Shown piece by piece: positions 1 to 8,385 of a stretch of 47,241 bases of DNA. Below the pieces are notes generated by a model. The model had not been told where the DNA came from, made no database searches, and was given only the letters and a program-made list of their open reading frames with translations. The stretch is from Candidatus Eiseniibacteriota bacterium (GTDB lineage: Bacteria; Eisenbacteria; RBG-16-71-46; JAFGJU01), in contig CP070702.1 of NCBI GenBank assembly GCA_020349905.1, positions 1,404,468-1,451,708 on the forward strand. The letters are read 5' to 3'. Both the position numbers and the translations under genes were made by a program. How positions within the stretch are numbered: the stretch's first letter is position 1; each line of letters starts with the position of its first letter.

Positions 1-1
1 G

Positions 2-410
<409 letters not shown>

Positions 411-538
411 ACCAATGTGTGTGCTTGAGTTTTGAGGTGAGGCCGCCGGTCGCGTAGCACGCAGCGGCTGACACCGGGCAGCCCACAAGCATTATACTGC
501 CAGGAACGGCTCGGGTCAAGAAACGTCCTGGGAGGCGC

Positions 539-650
539 ACCACCGAAGCCCCCAGGCAAACGCCCCGCAAAAGCATACCGCAGAAACGACCGAGAAGCGC
601 ACCACAGAAACGTCCCAGAAAATGCCCCACAAACACGTCCCGCAGAAGCG
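539..650. repeat. Degenerate 12-bp tandem repeat, about nine units
   Basis: Units of 12 bp starting at 539, 551, 563, 577, 589, 601, 613, 625 and 639 resemble ACCGCAGAAACG. Examples are ACCGCAGAAACG at 577 and ACCACAGAAACG at 601. Two 2-bp insertions break the phase. No convincing gene runs through it; the open minus frame across it is only a 4-residue echo of the repeat. A further direct repeat (TGCCAGCGCT type) follows at 667-688, just past the stop of the VOC gene. Confidence 0.65.
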
Positions 651-691
651 CGTGGTGACGCTCACCGCGCTGCCAGCGCTTGCCAGCGCCC

Positions 692-1045
692 CTACTTCTT
701 TGCCGACTCCCAGATTCCGACGCCGATGTTGTCCGGCCCCATGAAGAAGGCGAAGAAGCCCATGTCCCCCACCGGGGTCTTGGGTACAAGCACTTGCCCG
801 CCGGCCTTCTTGACCTTCTCAAGGGTCTGGTCAGCGCTATCCACGAGGAAATAGACCTGGAGGGCCGGAAACGGTGCCCCTTCGGGCTTAAGCATCATGC
901 CGCCCTCGGGTGCGGTTCCGGTCTTTATCATGGTGTAGCCCTCCATGGAGTCGTCGAACTTCCAGTCGAAGACCTTCGAATAGAACTCCTTCGTCTTAGC
1001 GACGTCGGTCACCTGGAATTCGAAGTGACAGAGCTGGTTTCCCAT
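692..1045 (-). CDS. VOC (glyoxalase/bleomycin resistance-like) family protein
   Basis: A 117-residue single-domain protein of the vicinal oxygen chelate fold. It begins MGNQLCHFEFQVTDVAK, the usual first strand and helix with a metal-ligand His, continues through FYSKVFDWKF, and ends with GFFAFFMGPDNIGVGIWE, where the acidic residue near the end is typical of the second metal ligand. These proteins are cytoplasmic and often act as lyases or dioxygenase-like enzymes, but the substrate cannot be read from sequence. The frame stays open further upstream, yet the ATG at 1045 is preceded by a strong AGGAGG about 7 nt away and begins the domain exactly, so it is chosen. It stands alone on the minus strand. 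Confidence 0.85.
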   Translation of the reverse strand: MGNQLCHFEFQVTDVAKTKEFYSKVFDWKFDDSMEGYTMIKTGTAPEGGMMLKPEGAPFPALQVYFLVDSADQTLEKVKKAGGQVLVPKTPVGDMGFFAFFMGPDNIGVGIWESAKK

Positions 1046-1146
1046 CACAAGCCTCCTTCTGCAAAAGTCTGGTCGTGCACCACGGCCCGTAACTTGCCGG
1101 CTCCGGTTGCAGGCCGCCACCTCAGCCGGTGCCTTATCAGTTCACC

Positions 1147-3891
1147 CTAAAGACTCAGCCAGTACGTCACCTTTACAAGGAAGATGTTCTCGGGCCTGGT
1201 GTCAAACAGGTTCTTCCAGTCCCTGGAAAAATCGAACTTACCGGGGTCCTCTTCGTTCTCACGAAACTGAGTCCACACAAGATACAGGGCGGAACCGGGC
1301 CTGTATTCCCATCTGAACACGGCGTTCACCCTGAGGGACTTGTAGTTAAAGTCGGGGTCCTCGAACCAGTAGGAACCGGCAGGTCCCGCCCCATCAGGGT
1401 CCACGGTGTATCCGCCGTGCTCGGGCGTGATGGTCGAGCCGCTCTCGCCGTACGTATTGAACTCAAACGCGTCAGGTTTCGCGAATTCCTTGAACTCCCT
1501 GTAATCGCCCACCGAGATGAGCGGCTGGGCGTAGAGCTGGAAACTGGTCCGCGGAGAGAAGGTGCAATTGACCCGCATACCGAGCGAGACGGTCTTCTGT
1601 TCCATCGTGGCGAAGATGTACCGGGAGCCGTACGTGTGCGCCGCGTAAGGTTCCTCCCAGTAATCCACCCACTGTGCGGACTGGTTCACCCATTCGTAGG
1701 AAGGGTGAAGGCTCATTCTCACGTGGCCGAGCGGCTTGAACGTTATCCGTCCCTCCAACTCGTGGCTCTTCGCTCCGCCGTCGTTGCGATAGACCTCTCC
1801 CCAGATTCCTATTTCTATCTTCTTGCGGCTGTCCGAATCCACCTCCACCTCAAACCATCTCCCGAAAGGGCTCTTCGCCACAGGCCCGCCCCTCGTGAGG
1901 TGATTGTCTGAGGATTCCGGGAACAGCCCTCCTATAAAGTGCAGGGACCAGTAGTTTGAGAACTGGCACTCAAAAAGGCCGAGGTATTCCTCACTGGTTC
2001 TCCTGCCGCCGAAGTCGAAGCTCCTGGCGGTCGCGACCGCGAACGTCTTCGTGCGGAAGATCCTGTCCGGCTCGAACCATCTGTATCCGGTCACAACGTG
2101 CCCGGTGACTTTGTCGCCGACCATGTGGAAGCCGGCGTCGTTGGTTTCGAATCCGGGCGAGAGCGCTCCGAGTGCCACGTTTACAATGCTGTTGCCCTTC
2201 TCCTTGTTGAGGCACAACCTGCTACCCCAGCCAGTCATGGACGTGGCGTCCGGGTCGAACTGAACGTGGCTCGCGTCCGGCCTCTGGTAATAGTGGCGCG
2301 AGTCCTCCTGAAGGGCGACCATGGCCTCCTCAGTCCCCTGCACGTGCGTTGCCCCGGACCAGCCGGTAACAACCCATTCTCTCTCCTCGTCCAGGAAGGT
2401 CCACCCGTCCATCCCGGCTGTGAACGCGCGCTCGCTGACTTCTTCGGCGAAGAGTGGGTCCTGGATGTCACGGAGCACGCTCGTCCCGATCAAGCCTATG
2501 GATTGTCTCCCTCCGTTGAGACGCTTCTGTCCTCTCACGACCGTGTAGGAGGTGAGCGGCTCTATCTCTTCTCTGTATCTGAGGCCCGACGTGTCGACGT
2601 GAACCTGCACGTATTCCCTGTCGGTCACTGCCTGGAGAACACCCAGCGACCAGCCACCGGGGAGTTTCCCGGAGAGCTTCGCCGCTCCGAGGATGGTGGC
2701 CGCGTCCGGCCTGCTGAGAAAGCCGTCGTGTCTCTCCTCTCCCCGCGGCGCTCTTCCTATGCGTCGGCTGTAAAAAAACATGGGGTCAAACCAGTCGATT
2801 CCCCAGTAGTTCGTTGCTCCTCCCAACCCGAACATGAAGTTGTCGGCTCCTTCGACGAAGAAAGGCCTTTTCTCCTGGTAGAATGTTTCGAACTCGGAGA
2901 GGTTGACCACGGCGGGGTCCACTTCGACCTGGCCGAAGTCAGGATTAACAGTTCCATCCACCGTGAGATTGCTTCCGATTCCCAACTTAAAATCCAACCC
3001 TGCCGTGGCAAGATACTCGCTCCCGTCGTTAAAGGGGTTTCCTGCCTCAGCCTCGCTGAACTCTCCGCGGCCGACCGAATAGGGCAGAATCTCAACTCTT
3101 CGCGCAGGTCCGATTCCTTCGAGACCCACCAGGTGGACGAAGAGCGAGACGTACTTGCTCTCCGTCCTGGGATAGAAGACAAGGGAGCTGACTTCATTGC
3201 ACCGCTTCACCAGTCTTGAGAAATTGACACCCCAGACGTGGTTCTGGCTTTTCTGAAAACGAAGCTGTGAAAGCGGTATCCCCATTTCGACAGACCAACC
3301 TTCCTCGTCGACAGTCGCGCCGCTCTTCCACGCAGCGTCCCAGGACGCGTCCCTCCAGCTGTCGTTGAAAAGCGTTTCGTCTCTCATGCAGCCGGAGGGG
3401 TTCACGGCGAAGGAAAACCCGGTCTGGTGGTCGTGAAAAGTGTCCAGGTCAACCTGGAACAGGTCGGAGTCGCTCGTCTCGTCTCTCCGGTTGAGAGACG
3501 TTACTATGGAGTCGGGGCTGGGGTCGTGAAGGCGAGCCGCCACGTACAGGGCCTTGCCGTCGTAGGCGAGCCAGACCTCCGTCCTGAAGCAGGCCGCCGC
3601 CCCCTCGTCCGGCTCGAGCTGTGTGAACCCGGTGATACCGGGTCGCTGCCATGCTTGCTCGGATAGGGCACCGTCCACGAGAATGCTCTCATACTGGACC
3701 CTCACTGCGCGCACTTCCAGAGTTTTGGAGGAGAGGGCAACAGTGGGAGCCAGAGCGGTAAGGCAGGCCAGACAGAGCGCGAACACGACGGCGCTCTCGA
3801 ATCCGGCCAGCCGCCCGTTTCGCAATCGTTTGTCTGAAAGGCGGTTACGCCCTGCGAGGGCGCGTCTTCGAGACGGGCTCCTCAGTGACAA
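1147..3891 (-). CDS. Exported CBM9-like / DUF5916 outer-membrane protein
   Basis: A 914-residue protein. After a basic N-terminus a hydrophobic segment (about residues 32-54, VVFALCLACLTALAP) acts as signal sequence. Residues 60-235 resemble the carbohydrate-binding module family 9 fold (ILVDGALSEQAWQ, ALYVAARLHD, FSFAVNPSG). The rest is rich in alternating aromatic strands (ERPFFVEGADNF, FYSRRIGR) as in DUF5916, which is predicted to form an outer-membrane beta-barrel. A role in glycan or polymer binding at the cell surface is inferred. The start is a TTG with AGGAGGG 4-5 nt upstream. The protein lacks the FlgD-type tail seen in two other exported proteins here. It is transcribed away from the ATC-like gene at 4062. 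Confidence 0.82.
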   Translation of the reverse strand: MSLRSPSRRRALAGRNRLSDKRLRNGRLAGFESAVVFALCLACLTALAPTVALSSKTLEVRAVRVQYESILVDGALSEQAWQRPGITGFTQLEPDEGAAACFRTEVWLAYDGKALYVAARLHDPSPDSIVTSLNRRDETSDSDLFQVDLDTFHDHQTGFSFAVNPSGCMRDETLFNDSWRDASWDAAWKSGATVDEEGWSVEMGIPLSQLRFQKSQNHVWGVNFSRLVKRCNEVSSLVFYPRTESKYVSLFVHLVGLEGIGPARRVEILPYSVGRGEFSEAEAGNPFNDGSEYLATAGLDFKLGIGSNLTVDGTVNPDFGQVEVDPAVVNLSEFETFYQEKRPFFVEGADNFMFGLGGATNYWGIDWFDPMFFYSRRIGRAPRGEERHDGFLSRPDAATILGAAKLSGKLPGGWSLGVLQAVTDREYVQVHVDTSGLRYREEIEPLTSYTVVRGQKRLNGGRQSIGLIGTSVLRDIQDPLFAEEVSERAFTAGMDGWTFLDEEREWVVTGWSGATHVQGTEEAMVALQEDSRHYYQRPDASHVQFDPDATSMTGWGSRLCLNKEKGNSIVNVALGALSPGFETNDAGFHMVGDKVTGHVVTGYRWFEPDRIFRTKTFAVATARSFDFGGRRTSEEYLGLFECQFSNYWSLHFIGGLFPESSDNHLTRGGPVAKSPFGRWFEVEVDSDSRKKIEIGIWGEVYRNDGGAKSHELEGRITFKPLGHVRMSLHPSYEWVNQSAQWVDYWEEPYAAHTYGSRYIFATMEQKTVSLGMRVNCTFSPRTSFQLYAQPLISVGDYREFKEFAKPDAFEFNTYGESGSTITPEHGGYTVDPDGAGPAGSYWFEDPDFNYKSLRVNAVFRWEYRPGSALYLVWTQFRENEEDPGKFDFSRDWKNLFDTRPENIFLVKVTYWLSL

Positions 3892-4061
3892 TCGACCCTC
3901 CTAGACACGGGGTACGCTCGCGCTCCGAGTGGGGTTACCAACTTTCTAACGGGTAGTGCCTAATCCCGCTGGTGACATTGCAGGCGGCGCGTGTTATGTT
4001 CGGCTTCAGCAGATACGTCCTCGTATGTTAGCACATCATGCCGCAGACAAGGAGGCCAAAC

Positions 4062-4568
4062 ATGGGCACCGTGGAGAAGCAGTTTCCGTCGGCCATCGCT
4101 GACAAACCACCGGAGAAGAACTGGTCGGCGGCCTGCAGAAGTTACGGGATCATCTGGGGTCAGCTGGGGAGGGCCATCGTGGACCAGCTAGGTGAGAAGG
4201 GGGTAGAGGCCATCAAGGAGGGACAGAGGCGTGTGGCCAGGCTCCAGGTGCCGCGGGCCTTCGAATCCGGTCGGTTTGAGCGCAACGCCAAGGGCATGGC
4301 CGAATACCTGCTGCTTGCAGAACAGACCCTGGGGATGGTGGTGGAGATTGCACCGGGCGCCACACAGAAGAAAGCCTCGTTCCGCTGGCTCAAGTGCCCT
4401 CTATACGACGACCCCTCAGAGGAATCGACTCCCGAGCTGTGCGATGCTTACGTGGAGTTCGAGATGGAAGCTGTGAAACTCTGCAATCCTAAGCTGACAT
4501 GCACTTCGGCCAAGTGTATGGGGCGCGGTGACGACTTCTGCGAGGTTACCTTCGAGCTGGAAGACTGA
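4062..4568 (+). CDS. L-2-amino-thiazoline-4-carboxylic acid hydrolase-like protein
   Basis: A 168-residue soluble protein. The C-terminal half carries a Cys series: LKCPLYDD, then ELCDAYVEFE, then KLCNPKLTC, then AKCMGRGDDFCEVTFELE. This pattern is typical of the ATC-hydrolase-like family (PF14196 type) and resembles the Cys-containing end of 4-vinyl reductase sensor domains. The founding activity is ring opening of an aminothiazoline acid to carbamoyl-cysteine, but most members are uncharacterised, so the activity is only suggested. An earlier ATG at 4038 is in frame, but AAGGAGG sits 7 nt before the ATG at 4062, which is chosen. A distant relative with a similar Cys ladder lies at 21560-22072. 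Confidence 0.65.
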   Translation: MGTVEKQFPSAIADKPPEKNWSAACRSYGIIWGQLGRAIVDQLGEKGVEAIKEGQRRVARLQVPRAFESGRFERNAKGMAEYLLLAEQTLGMVVEIAPGATQKKASFRWLKCPLYDDPSEESTPELCDAYVEFEMEAVKLCNPKLTCTSAKCMGRGDDFCEVTFELED

Positions 4569-4751
4569 CGGGCCGTAAGTACTGCACAAACCATCATAAA
4601 CTCACACTGCTCTGGCTTCCCCTGATACGGGCTTTCTCTGTCTTATAGTAGGTGCCTGTCCCTGGTAGAGTTCTATCCTCTGGACGCACAGCCCAGTATC
4701 CCCTTCTCATCTCCTGGTTAAGACACTTGTCTCCCGAACCGATTTACATAC

Positions 4752-5174
4752 GTGGAAGGGACTAACGCATACTACGAGGGAGACAGGTATAACGTGCCCG
4801 GGGAAACACCACAAAGCGTGCGCACCGAGTCTTTGCAGAATGGCGAATCGAGCAGAGATCTTCTTGTCCGCCTTGCCGACCTCCTGACACACGAACTGCT
4901 GGATTCCATCGGAGTCATCAAGGTCTACACGGAGATACTTCTGAACAACGAAGCAGCTCCCGTGGAGGAGTTTCTGAACGTCATCCTTGAAAACACCGAG
5001 AAGGTGGACCGCGTCATACAGGAGGCAATCCACCTGGCGCGCTCCGAGGCCAATCGCCCGTCGCAAATGGCCAGGGCCAATCAGAGTTGCGGCGGCGTCA
5101 CCTGCGGAAGACACCGCAAACCCCGTCACAAGCCCTTCCATTCGTCATCTCGGAGAATGGACGCCACTGCGTGA
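4752..5174 (+). CDS. Histidine-kinase dimerisation-domain-like protein, no ATPase domain
   Basis: A 140-residue frame whose middle (about 34-98) resembles a HisKA helix pair: RLADLLTHELLDSIGVIKVY contains the H-box His followed by Glu, and FLNVILENTEKVDRVIQEAI resembles the second helix. The frame then becomes low-complexity (residues 105-140) and stops; no N, G1 or G2 boxes of a HATPase domain follow. It is either a truncated sensor kinase or a stand-alone phosphotransfer/dimerisation protein. The start is a GTG at 4752 without a clear ribosome binding site; an in-frame GTG at 4794 behind GAGGGAGACAGG is equally possible. It lies upstream of a second kinase remnant and a sigma-54 regulator on the same strand. 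Confidence 0.5.
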   Translation: MEGTNAYYEGDRYNVPGETPQSVRTESLQNGESSRDLLVRLADLLTHELLDSIGVIKVYTEILLNNEAAPVEEFLNVILENTEKVDRVIQEAIHLARSEANRPSQMARANQSCGGVTCGRHRKPRHKPFHSSSRRMDATA

Positions 5175-5331
5175 CCTGATTCCCTGATCGACCCAGCGAC
5201 CTGCCCAGAAACCGCTCAACGCTACCTCGCCGGGTGCTGTGCACGACCGGCGTTCGCACAATACTCCTGGCCCGTTCTGCATATCGTTCCTATCCAGAGA
5301 AGCCTTCTAGACAAGTCTCGGGCCTTCCTGT

Positions 5332-5784
5332 ATGATGGCGCTCGCTGTGTACTCCGGCTTTCTCTCTTTCCGGGAGGAGGGAAGACGTGAGCCTCCAGAT
5401 CTCGACAGGTGCTCTTCCACTTTCAGTCAGATTACTTCACCCCCCTTGCTTCCCAGACGGACTCCGTTCTATCTCCGTCAGCGCTGGCAGAGACCGGAGA
5501 TTGCTTGGAGAATCGGGAGTATTGGCCACATGACTCGTCGCGGAACAGCACAAGGGAACGCCGGCTTCTCGGAAGAGACACTCCGTACGGTGCTTGAGCA
5601 GATAGCACTGGGAATCGCCCACGGATTCAATAACCTGCACGGTGGGATACGGGGCTACGTGGAGCTGGCGCTAGGCGTGGCTGGAATCCTGCGGAAACCC
5701 GTCACTCTTGGGGCTCTCTACGCAAGCTTGGAGAGAGCTGTTCTGCAGAAAGAAACCTCGCGTCAAGAAACGATCGCAAGATGA
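5332..5784 (+). pseudogene. Remnant of a hybrid histidine kinase with internal deletion
   Basis: Only the C-terminal half of this 150-codon frame looks protein-like. Codons 80-112 (LEQIALGIAHGFNNL, then GGIRGYVELAL) are the H-box region of a hybrid kinase of the AHDFNN type. They are followed directly by GILRKPVTLGALYASLERAV, the last strand and helix of a receiver domain with its KP motif. The HATPase domain and most of the receiver, about 1 kb in a normal gene, are absent, so an in-frame internal deletion is the simplest reading. The first 75 codons are composition-biased and resemble nothing. The frame ends 10 bp before the sigma-54 regulator, its likely former partner. Confidence 0.65.
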
Positions 5785-5794
5785 GGAGACGGCA

Positions 5795-7126
5795 TTGGAC
5801 GAACTCAAGGTCCTGGTCATTGACGACGAGCAGGCAATCCGAGACACCTGCTCGCGAGTGCTCAGAAAGCTCGGTTTCTCTCCGCTTCCCGCCTCCTCCG
5901 GGAAAATGGCAGTGCGGTTGGTAGGGGAACATGACGTCGGGCTGGCCATACTGGACATAAAGATGCCGGGAATGGACGGGATAGAGACGCTCACGGAACT
6001 CAAGAAGCTCCGTCCGGACACCCGGGTCATAATCATTACGGCCCACGGAACCATCGAAAACGCAATCCAGGCGATGAGGTGCGGAGCCTCTGACTACCTT
6101 CTTAAGCCCTTCTCCATAGTCCAACTGGAGGAGTCCATTCGCCGCGCCTTCGGCGCCATTCTGAAACGCGCGGATCTGGCGGAGATGGACGCCGAATTCT
6201 GCGGGCTGGTGGGGAAGTCGCCCGTGATGCTGGGACTCCGCAGGATGATAGAGCTGGTCTCTTCCAGTGACGTCACGGCTCTCATAATGGGCGAGACCGG
6301 CACAGGCAAAGAGCTGGTGGCCAGAGCCATCCATCAGCTGAGCGACCGTGCGGACGAACCCTTTGTGCCCATCGACTGTAGCGCCATCGGGGAGCACATA
6401 GTGGAGAGTGAGCTCTTCGGTCACAAGAAAGGCTCTTTCACGGACGCTCACGCCGACAGGGTGGGGCTTCTACAGGCGGCCGGGCGCGGCACTGTCTTCC
6501 TGGACGAGATTACCAACATTCCCGTCCACATCCAGGCCAAGCTGCTTCGAGCGCTTCAGGAGAAGGAGATAAGGCCCATCGGTGCGGTGCAATCGGTTCC
6601 TCTGAAGGCGCGCGTGCTTGCGGCCAGCAACGCGGACATAGTGGGAGCCATCAAGACCGGCCAGTTCCGAGAGGACCTCTTCTACCGGCTTCACGTGGTT
6701 CCCATACACGTTCCCTCCCTGGCGAGCAGGAAGGAAGACATCCCTCTGTTGGTGGAGCATTTTCTCGTCAAGCACAGGGGGTCCGGCGAACTCACGCGGA
6801 CCTTCGAAGATGCCGCTGTACGGGCTCTTTCGTCCCAGGAATGGCCGGGCAACGTGCGACAGCTCGAGAGCTTTGTGCGCATGGTCATGACGGTCGTTCG
6901 CTCTCAAAAGATCACCGAAGAAACGGTGGTTCGGCTTCTGGATGAGATGGGGAGGTTGGGCCGACCCGGAGAGGAGAGAGCGATGAGTCTCGAAGAGGCC
7001 GAGAAGCAGGCCATCCTCAGGGCACTCTCCTCTGTGGGCGGGGACAAACGGAAGGCTGCTCAGATACTCGGCATCGCACTCAGCACCCTCTACAGGAAGA
7101 TGAACAAGCTGGGGATAGAAGAATAG
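5795..7126 (+). CDS. Sigma-54-dependent response regulator (NtrC family)
   Basis: A 443-residue protein with three domains. The receiver (1-125) has the acidic pocket DDE at 10-12, phosphoacceptor D54 in AILDIKMPG and K104 in LLKPF. The AAA+ domain (about 135-365) has Walker A GETGTGKE at 166-173 and Walker B with DE at 237-238. The Fis-type helix-turn-helix lies at 400-443 (RKAAQILGIALSTLYRKM). It would activate sigma-54 RNA polymerase upon phosphorylation. The sigma-54 contact loop reads GSFTDA (213-218) instead of GAFTGA. The start is TTG with GAGGAG 6-7 nt upstream; a frame-extending TTG at 5708 lies inside the preceding kinase remnant. Its cognate kinase appears destroyed. A sigma-54 promoter is found at 7402. 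Confidence 0.92.
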   Translation: MDELKVLVIDDEQAIRDTCSRVLRKLGFSPLPASSGKMAVRLVGEHDVGLAILDIKMPGMDGIETLTELKKLRPDTRVIIITAHGTIENAIQAMRCGASDYLLKPFSIVQLEESIRRAFGAILKRADLAEMDAEFCGLVGKSPVMLGLRRMIELVSSSDVTALIMGETGTGKELVARAIHQLSDRADEPFVPIDCSAIGEHIVESELFGHKKGSFTDAHADRVGLLQAAGRGTVFLDEITNIPVHIQAKLLRALQEKEIRPIGAVQSVPLKARVLAASNADIVGAIKTGQFREDLFYRLHVVPIHVPSLASRKEDIPLLVEHFLVKHRGSGELTRTFEDAAVRALSSQEWPGNVRQLESFVRMVMTVVRSQKITEETVVRLLDEMGRLGRPGEERAMSLEEAEKQAILRALSSVGGDKRKAAQILGIALSTLYRKMNKLGIEE

Positions 7127-7313
7127 CAGGCCCCGGGGGTCTGGATTGCGCCGGCGCAGGTGGACCGGCAGCGTTCCGGGAGACCCGTGGAGGTCACGGC
7201 TCGCACCGTTCGCCGGAACTCTTTCGCCGCTTTGAGACACTTCTAACCTGCAGCAAATTAGGATATTAGCCCGAACCACTCCCCTTCTTTCTCGGTTCTG
7301 AGAAAACCCCGCG

Positions 7314-7341
7314 GCCCGAGTGAGGTTTCGAGGCCTCGGGC
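7314..7341. promoter_or_regulatory. Inverted repeat, candidate activator site upstream of the sigma-54 promoter
   Basis: GCCCGAG (7314-7320) is mirrored by CTCGGGC (7335-7341) with 14 nt between. Its centre is about 100 bp upstream of the start point predicted for the sigma-54 promoter at 7402, a normal distance for an enhancer-binding protein. No T-run follows, so a terminator for the preceding gene is less likely. Only one site is seen. Confidence 0.3.
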
Positions 7342-7401
7342 ACACCGCTTAATCCATTCTGTTACAGGCAATTACGTCTCCCGGCGACATCTTTGACGGG
7401 T

Positions 7402-7417
7402 TGGCACAGAAGTGGCA
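7402..7417 (+). promoter_or_regulatory. Sigma-54 (-24/-12) promoter
   Basis: TGGCAC (7402-7407), 5 nt, then TGGCA (7413-7417) matches TGGCAC-N5-TTGCA at all but one core position, with the required GG-N10-GC spacing. It lies 275 bp after the sigma-54 regulator and reads towards the AraC-type gene at 7657, with a predicted start near 7429. The stretch 7127-7656 otherwise holds no convincing gene, only this site and two inverted repeats. Confidence 0.6.
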
Positions 7418-7512
7418 TTCACTCTGGTTTTACCCCACGCGACGCAAACCGAGAACTCCATTCTTGGGCGAAGCCAAAGACCGATTGTTTATTGAATAGG
7501 TCTGGGGTTCCT

Positions 7513-7550
7513 GGTTCCGGCCGGAGGAGTTGTTTCCTTCGGCCGGAACC
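7513..7550. repeat. Long perfect hairpin (16-bp stem, 6-nt loop)
   Basis: GGTTCCGGCC (7513-7522) pairs with GGCCGGAACC (7541-7550) and the pairing continues inward through GGAGGA/TCCTTC with one G-T wobble, leaving a 6-nt loop at 7529-7534. No T-run follows on either strand, so it is not a standard intrinsic terminator. It lies in the leader expected from the sigma-54 promoter and could be an RNA control element, a protein-binding site or a mobile-repeat scar. Confidence 0.7.
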
Positions 7551-7656
7551 GCCTGATTTAGACCACGAGACCAGGGGTTTCGGAGACGCATGGGTACCGA
7601 AAAGGCGGTGACACGGGGACGAGTTCGTCCGGGCCAGCCGGCTGCCCGAAGGGCTC

Positions 7657-8304
7657 GTGGGTATAGTCGTTGACCCGGGTCCCCTGGAGTTCGATGCACT
7701 GACGCTCGCCATCTTGCTGCGACGACACCAACCCGCCCTGCCTCTCTATTTCTTCGGTTCCGCCAGGGATCTGAGCACAGTTTTAGAGATTTTCAATCCC
7801 GATACCACCCGCTGCTACAAGAGTCCCTTCGAGATCTCCGAACTGTCGAAGGCCATCCTTGCTTCATCGTTGAGAACGCGCGGTCTCCCTCACGGCTGGC
7901 GCAGGGGGAACGGGCTCCTCAGGAGGGCGCTCGAGTTCATAGACGTCAACTACCCCACCATCACGTCGGTGACTTACATCAGCACTCATCTTGGAGTCTC
8001 ACGTGAACATCTGACCCGGGAGTTTACCCGCACGGTCGGCCACACGCTCTGGGATTTTCTCACCACTTATCGACTGGAGAAGGCGAAGGAGTTGCTGGGA
8101 GGCGGTTTTCTCGTCAAGCAGGTCTTTGACGAAGTTGGATTCAAGTGCGAGTCGAGCTTCTTCAGGGCGTTCATGAAGCACACCGGCACGACGCCTGGGA
8201 TGTTTCGTGAAACAGCTTTGGCGAGAAATCCCGTGATTCCAACGTGGGAGTCATCGCGAGCCGACGCCCGAAGAGCAGTGGGTCGTCAGGGCGCTCGAGG
8301 GTAG
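7657..8304 (+). CDS. AraC-family regulator with half a receiver domain
   Basis: A 215-residue protein. The C-terminal region (about 88-190) is a complete AraC double helix-turn-helix (ITSVTYISTHLGVSREHLTREF, and FDEVGFKCESSFFRAFMKHTG with the PGMFRE end). The N-terminal 70 residues resemble only the second half of a receiver: LVGIVVD as the phospho-strand with its Asp, LPLYFFGSA as the next strand, and YKSPFEISEL in place of the KP motif. The frame is open upstream to 7612 (GDEFVRASRLPEG continues the receiver) but a TGA at 7609-7611 closes it, so the first half of the domain is missing or out of frame. The start is GTG with a weak GAAGGG. It is probably N-terminally truncated, and may still bind DNA. 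Confidence 0.7.
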   Translation: MGIVVDPGPLEFDALTLAILLRRHQPALPLYFFGSARDLSTVLEIFNPDTTRCYKSPFEISELSKAILASSLRTRGLPHGWRRGNGLLRRALEFIDVNYPTITSVTYISTHLGVSREHLTREFTRTVGHTLWDFLTTYRLEKAKELLGGGFLVKQVFDEVGFKCESSFFRAFMKHTGTTPGMFRETALARNPVIPTWESSRADARRAVGRQGARG

Positions 8305-8312
8305 GCAGCGTT

Positions 8313-8340
8313 CATGGCGGATTCTGGACGGACCGCCATG
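8313..8340. terminator. Hairpin between convergent genes
   Basis: CATGGCGG (8313-8320) and CCGCCATG (8333-8340) form a perfect 8-bp stem with a 12-nt loop, between the end of the AraC gene (plus) and the end of the gene at 8386 (minus). It is followed by TTT on the plus strand only. Position suggests a weak bidirectional terminator. Confidence 0.4.
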
Positions 8341-8385
8341 TTTCGCGGCGAACGGTCGGGGATGGCAGGGGTTCCGTACCCGGTT

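Noticed and set aside
3960-3980. Second sigma-54 promoter (TGG...TTGCA) before the gene at 4062
   Set aside because: The spacing between the two half-sites is too short for sigma-54.
7513-7550. Intrinsic terminator
   Set aside because: Stem is excellent but no U-tract follows in either direction and it lies inside the expected leader of the AraC-type gene.
7393-7611. 72-codon plus-strand frame before the AraC-type gene
   Set aside because: It spans the sigma-54 promoter and the hairpin, resembles no protein and lacks a ribosome site; more likely leader or debris of the missing receiver half.
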